Assembly (NCBI GenBank): GCA_964607965.1
Contig: CAZSMH010000076.1
Span: 1 to 8,725, forward strand
Source of the DNA: SZUA-584 sp964607965
Lineage (GTDB): Bacteria; Bacillota; Clostridia; Christensenellales; SZUA-584
Length of the DNA: 8,725 nt
Reading direction: 5' to 3'
Below are positions 6,374 to 8,725 of the stretch, piece by piece. Every line of letters begins with the position of its first letter. Position 1 is the stretch's first letter. The notes beneath the pieces are model-generated. The model saw only the letters and a list, made by a program, of their open reading frames with translations, did not search any database and was not told the DNA's origin. A program made the translations under genes and the position numbers.

Positions 6374-7050
6374 AAGAACAGTCCGAAAAATGCGTTATAA
6401 GCCAGTATCACTCCGTTTAATATATAAGAAAGACCGATAGTAATCCAATCCGTGAAGAAAAGGAGCGCAAGCAAAACAATATTTCCGTATTGTTTGTATA
6501 ACATAAAAAACTTTGGGCTTTTTCGAGCAATAAAGCCGCTTACAAGATGGTGCCCATCCAGCGGCGGAATTGGAATCAGGTTGAAAAAGCATAGTACTAT
6601 ATTCATTGTAACGATATTAAAAATCACACTTAATATAATCATGTTTGTAAGCCCTGCTGCGATGGCAATGACAAATATCATGTAAAACAAAAATGATAAT
6701 ATCAGGTTAACAGTGACGCCGGATATTGCAACAAGCACATTGGCTTTTTTATAATTGTTATAGTTTCGCGGGTTCGTGGGCACAGGGTTGCCCCACCCAA
6801 AGCCGATTATTAAAAATGCCAGAAGACCGAAAGGCGATATATGTTTTAACGGGTCTAAAGTCATGCGCCCGAGGTTCCTTGCCGTTGGGTCTCCCATCTT
6901 ATTAGCCATCCATGCGTGGGCAGCCTCATGAAAAGATACTGCTATTACCAGGGCCGGCAATAAATAAAGAACCGTGAGAAAAAAACCTTCAAAATCTCCT
7001 CTGTACAGAAAAGATATTGGTGATGCCAAGAACCTGTTTACAAACGGCAT
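6370..7050 (-). CDS. Site-2-protease-family (M50) membrane metalloprotease, YwhC-like
   Basis: This 226-residue integral membrane protein belongs to the short S2P/M50 group without a PDZ domain. The zinc-binding H41-E-A-A-H45 lies in a hydrophobic helix. The third ligand is the Asp of NLIPIPPLDGHH (D165). MGDPTARNLGRMTLDPLKHI (52-71) and the loop FGWGNPVPTNPRN (84-96) are also typical. About five to six membrane segments can be seen. One motif deviates: the helix usually read as AGPxxN is SGVTVN (110-115), keeping Gly and Asn but losing Pro. The substrate is unknown for this group; cutting of transmembrane segments of regulators or leftover signal peptides is the general role. It is the first gene after a good promoter (7107-7079). 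The ATG has GGGGG six bases upstream, and the leader is only about 20 nt. The gene overlaps scpA by four bases. Confidence 0.92.
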   Translation of the reverse strand: MPFVNRFLASPISFLYRGDFEGFFLTVLYLLPALVIAVSFHEAAHAWMANKMGDPTARNLGRMTLDPLKHISPFGLLAFLIIGFGWGNPVPTNPRNYNNYKKANVLVAISGVTVNLILSFLFYMIFVIAIAAGLTNMIILSVIFNIVTMNIVLCFFNLIPIPPLDGHHLVSGFIARKSPKFFMLYKQYGNIVLLALLFFTDWITIGLSYILNGVILAYNAFFGLFL

Positions 7051-7078
7051 ATTAAACCCCCAATGCTATATTAATTAC

Positions 7079-7107
7079 AGTATACCGTTACCTTGTCTAC
7101 TTTTCAA
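7079..7107 (-). promoter_or_regulatory. Sigma-A-type promoter of the protease-scpAB-ytfJ-rluB cluster
   Basis: On the minus strand TTGAAA (7107-7102) and TATACT (7084-7079) are separated by exactly 17 bp, close to the TTGACA/TATAAT consensus. Transcription would start near 7072, about 20 nt before the ATG of the protease gene. It lies downstream of the hppA terminator, so the cluster has its own start. No other convincing promoter was seen inside the seven-gene cluster. Confidence 0.8.
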
Positions 7108-7138
7108 CCGCACAATATGTCGAAAATTTTTTGTTAAA

Positions 7139-7177
7139 CTAAAAAGAGCCATTCGGCCTATTAACCTCATGGCTCTT
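7139..7177 (-). terminator. Intrinsic terminator of hppA
   Basis: On the minus strand AAGAGCCAT (7177-7169) pairs with ATGGCTCTT (7152-7144), a perfect 9-bp stem. A 16-base loop separates the arms and a run of Ts follows (to about 7141). It lies 19 nt after the hppA stop codon. The opposite strand lacks a matching T-run directly after the stem, so it acts mainly for the minus strand. Confidence 0.88.
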
Positions 7178-7196
7178 AAAAAAGTTATTGTATCCG

Positions 7197-8725
7197 TTAT
7201 TTAATCAAGCTGTACGAAAACAACGCAGCAAATACTATTGCAACCATCGAGAGAAGTTTTATAAGAATGTTTATGGACGGACCGGATGTGTCCTTAAACG
7301 GGTCGCCTACCGTATCGCCTACGACTGTTGCTTTATGCTCATCGCTGCCCTTGCCGCCAAGGTTCCCTGCCTCAATATACTTTTTGGCATTGTCCCAGGC
7401 TCCGCCCGAATTAGCCATCATAATGGCCAGTATAAATCCGGTTATCGTTGCTCCCGCAAGCATTGCTGCCACCGCGCTTGCGCCTAGCAGAAGTCCTGTT
7501 ACGACAGGCGCAATAATAGCCACCAGCGAAGGAAGTATCATTTCTTTCTGCGCGGAGCGTGTGCATATATCAACGCAGGCTGCATAATCCGGCTCAGCTT
7601 TTCCCGTCATTAATCCTTTTATCTCCTTAAACTGGCGGCGCACCTCTATTACTATTCCCTGTGCCGCGCGCCCTACAGCGCTCATTGTAAGCGAAGAGAA
7701 AAGGAACGGAAGCATAGCGCCTATAAACAGACCAACCAGCGTCGGCGGATTTATTATGCTTAGGTTAAACTCAAAATCAGGCGCTATAATTTTTACCTGG
7801 CTTATAAACGCCGCAATAAGTGCCAGCGCGGTAAGCGCAGCGGAGCCAATAGCAAAACCTTTGCCGGTTGCGGCTGTTGTGTTGCCCAGAGAATCGAGAG
7901 CGTCTGTACGTTTGCGAACCTCGGGGTCCATATGGCTCATCTCGGCTATGCCGCCGGCGTTGTCAGCCACCGGTCCGTAAGCATCGGTAGCAAGAGTAAT
8001 TCCAAGAGTAGACAGCATTCCGACAGCCGCCAGTCCTATTCCGAAAAGTCCCATTTCAAAGCTGGCAGTCCCGCCCGCGAGAAAATATGATGCAAGCACG
8101 CTTCCGCCTACTATAATAACCGGTATAACAGTTGATTTCATGCCAAGCGATAAACCGCCTATAATAACCGTTGCCGGGCCGGTTGCCGAGGCTTCGGCTA
8201 CCTTGCGCGTCGGCTTATACGAATCCGAAGTGTAATATTCGGTGAAATATCCTATCAGGTTTCCGGCGACAAGCCCTGAAAAAATCGCAAGAAAAACGCC
8301 AAGTTTTGCGTCTCCCAGCACATCGCCAAGTATATAGTATATAACCACGAACGCTACAGCCGCAAACAGTACGGAGCTTATATAAACACCGCGTCTTAAA
8401 GCAAATAGCAGAACTTTTTGTTCCGTTTTATCACCTGTACGTACAAAGAACGTACCTATAACTGACGCTAAAATACCCATTGCCGCAATAATCATAGGCA
8501 GCATCATGCCACCGGCGCCAAGCCCCGCAGCCACCGCAAGCGCGCCTGCCGATACTATCGCGCCAATGTACGATTCATATAAGTCTGCTCCCATGCCAGC
8601 CACGTCTCCGACGTTGTCGCCGACATTATCGGCAATAACCGCAGGGTTTCGCGGATCGTCCTCAGGAATACCGGCCTCAACCTTTCCTACAAGGTCTGCG
8701 CCTACATCAGCTGCTTTGGTGAATA
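7197..8725 (-). CDS. hppA: K+-dependent membrane-bound pyrophosphatase, probably Na+-pumping (5' end outside window)
   Basis: The frame is open to the right edge, so the N-terminus is missing; about 508 codons are visible of the 660-770 usual in the family. Internal ATG codons such as 8603 are not the start. The enzyme couples pyrophosphate hydrolysis to ion export through the membrane. Visible pyrophosphate/Mg sites are FTKAADVGADLVGKVE and IPEDDPRNP near the edge, then ADNVGDNVGDVAGMGADLYES (split here by its DxxxD repeats). ATDAYGPVADNAGG and the C-terminal GGAWDNAKK and GDTVGDPFKDTSGPS follow. The motif GNTTAATGKG has Ala and Gly where K+-independent enzymes have Lys and Thr, indicating K+ dependence. 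The gating Glu lies in DLYES (codon 8576-8574), the position used by Na+-PPases, rather than four residues later as in plant H+-PPases. Na+ pumping is inferred; Na+/H+ dual pumps and some H+ pumps share this Glu. A terminator follows directly. Confidence 0.95.
   Translation of the reverse strand, partial: FTKAADVGADLVGKVEAGIPEDDPRNPAVIADNVGDNVGDVAGMGADLYESYIGAIVSAGALAVAAGLGAGGMMLPMIIAAMGILASVIGTFFVRTGDKTEQKVLLFALRRGVYISSVLFAAVAFVVIYYILGDVLGDAKLGVFLAIFSGLVAGNLIGYFTEYYTSDSYKPTRKVAEASATGPATVIIGGLSLGMKSTVIPVIIVGGSVLASYFLAGGTASFEMGLFGIGLAAVGMLSTLGITLATDAYGPVADNAGGIAEMSHMDPEVRKRTDALDSLGNTTAATGKGFAIGSAALTALALIAAFISQVKIIAPDFEFNLSIINPPTLVGLFIGAMLPFLFSSLTMSAVGRAAQGIVIEVRRQFKEIKGLMTGKAEPDYAACVDICTRSAQKEMILPSLVAIIAPVVTGLLLGASAVAAMLAGATITGFILAIMMANSGGAWDNAKKYIEAGNLGGKGSDEHKATVVGDTVGDPFKDTSGPSINILIKLLSMVAIVFAALFSYSLIK

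Noticed and set aside
7051..7196. Possible small gene or riboswitch between hppA and the protease gene
   Set aside because: The gap is fully explained by the hppA terminator and a sigma-A promoter, and the remaining leader of about 20 nt is too short for a riboswitch.
1..8725. CRISPR array, tRNA/rRNA genes, insertion sequences or prophage remnants
   Set aside because: No repeated spacer pattern, cloverleaf or rRNA-like sequence, transposase motif or terminal inverted repeat was seen; coding is continuous and all on one strand.

Overview
The window looks like a chromosomal stretch from an anaerobic, probably spore-forming Firmicute of the class Clostridia. The evidence is a GerW/YtfJ-type sporulation protein beside a DUF2953 protein, the scpA-scpB order, a membrane pyrophosphatase and a biotin-dependent sodium-pump decarboxylase cluster. 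The window shows moderate GC, strong GGAGG-type ribosome binding sites and frequent TTG/GTG starts. All genes lie on the minus strand, so transcription runs from high to low coordinates. Family assignments rest on recognised motifs; no database search was run.

From right to left there are three transcriptional blocks. (1) 8725-7197: the C-terminal two thirds or more of a K+-dependent membrane pyrophosphatase (hppA), closed by a clear intrinsic terminator at 7139-7177. (2) A good sigma-A promoter (TTGAAA, 17 bp, TATACT; 7107-7079) precedes a tightly packed seven-gene cluster: M50 site-2-type protease, scpA, scpB, a DUF2953 membrane protein (ytfI-like), ytfJ, a D-Ala-D-Ala carboxypeptidase and rluB. 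The genes overlap by 4 nt or are separated by at most 16 nt, except for 52 nt before the DUF2953 gene. That gap holds a terminator-like hairpin reaching into the gene's start codon. (3) After 137 AT-rich bases, 2037-1 carries a carboxyltransferase (mmdA-like), an OadG/MmdD-type membrane subunit and the first 16 complete codons of a biotin-carrier protein. These are parts of a Na+-translocating acyl-CoA (or oxaloacetate) decarboxylase. The membrane beta subunit is expected to the left of the window.

The two flanking blocks suggest Na+-based energetics: one pump driven by pyrophosphate and one by decarboxylation. The middle block is housekeeping and cell-cycle/sporulation: condensin accessory proteins ScpA/ScpB, intramembrane proteolysis, a spore protein, peptidoglycan trimming and 23S rRNA pseudouridylation. 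This grouping resembles a common clostridial arrangement.

I found no mobile element, CRISPR array, tRNA, rRNA or obviously new multi-gene system. The points most worth a second look are the hairpin over the DUF2953 start, the divergent active-site motifs of the carboxyltransferase, the run of non-ATG starts, and the ion-specificity residues of the pyrophosphatase.
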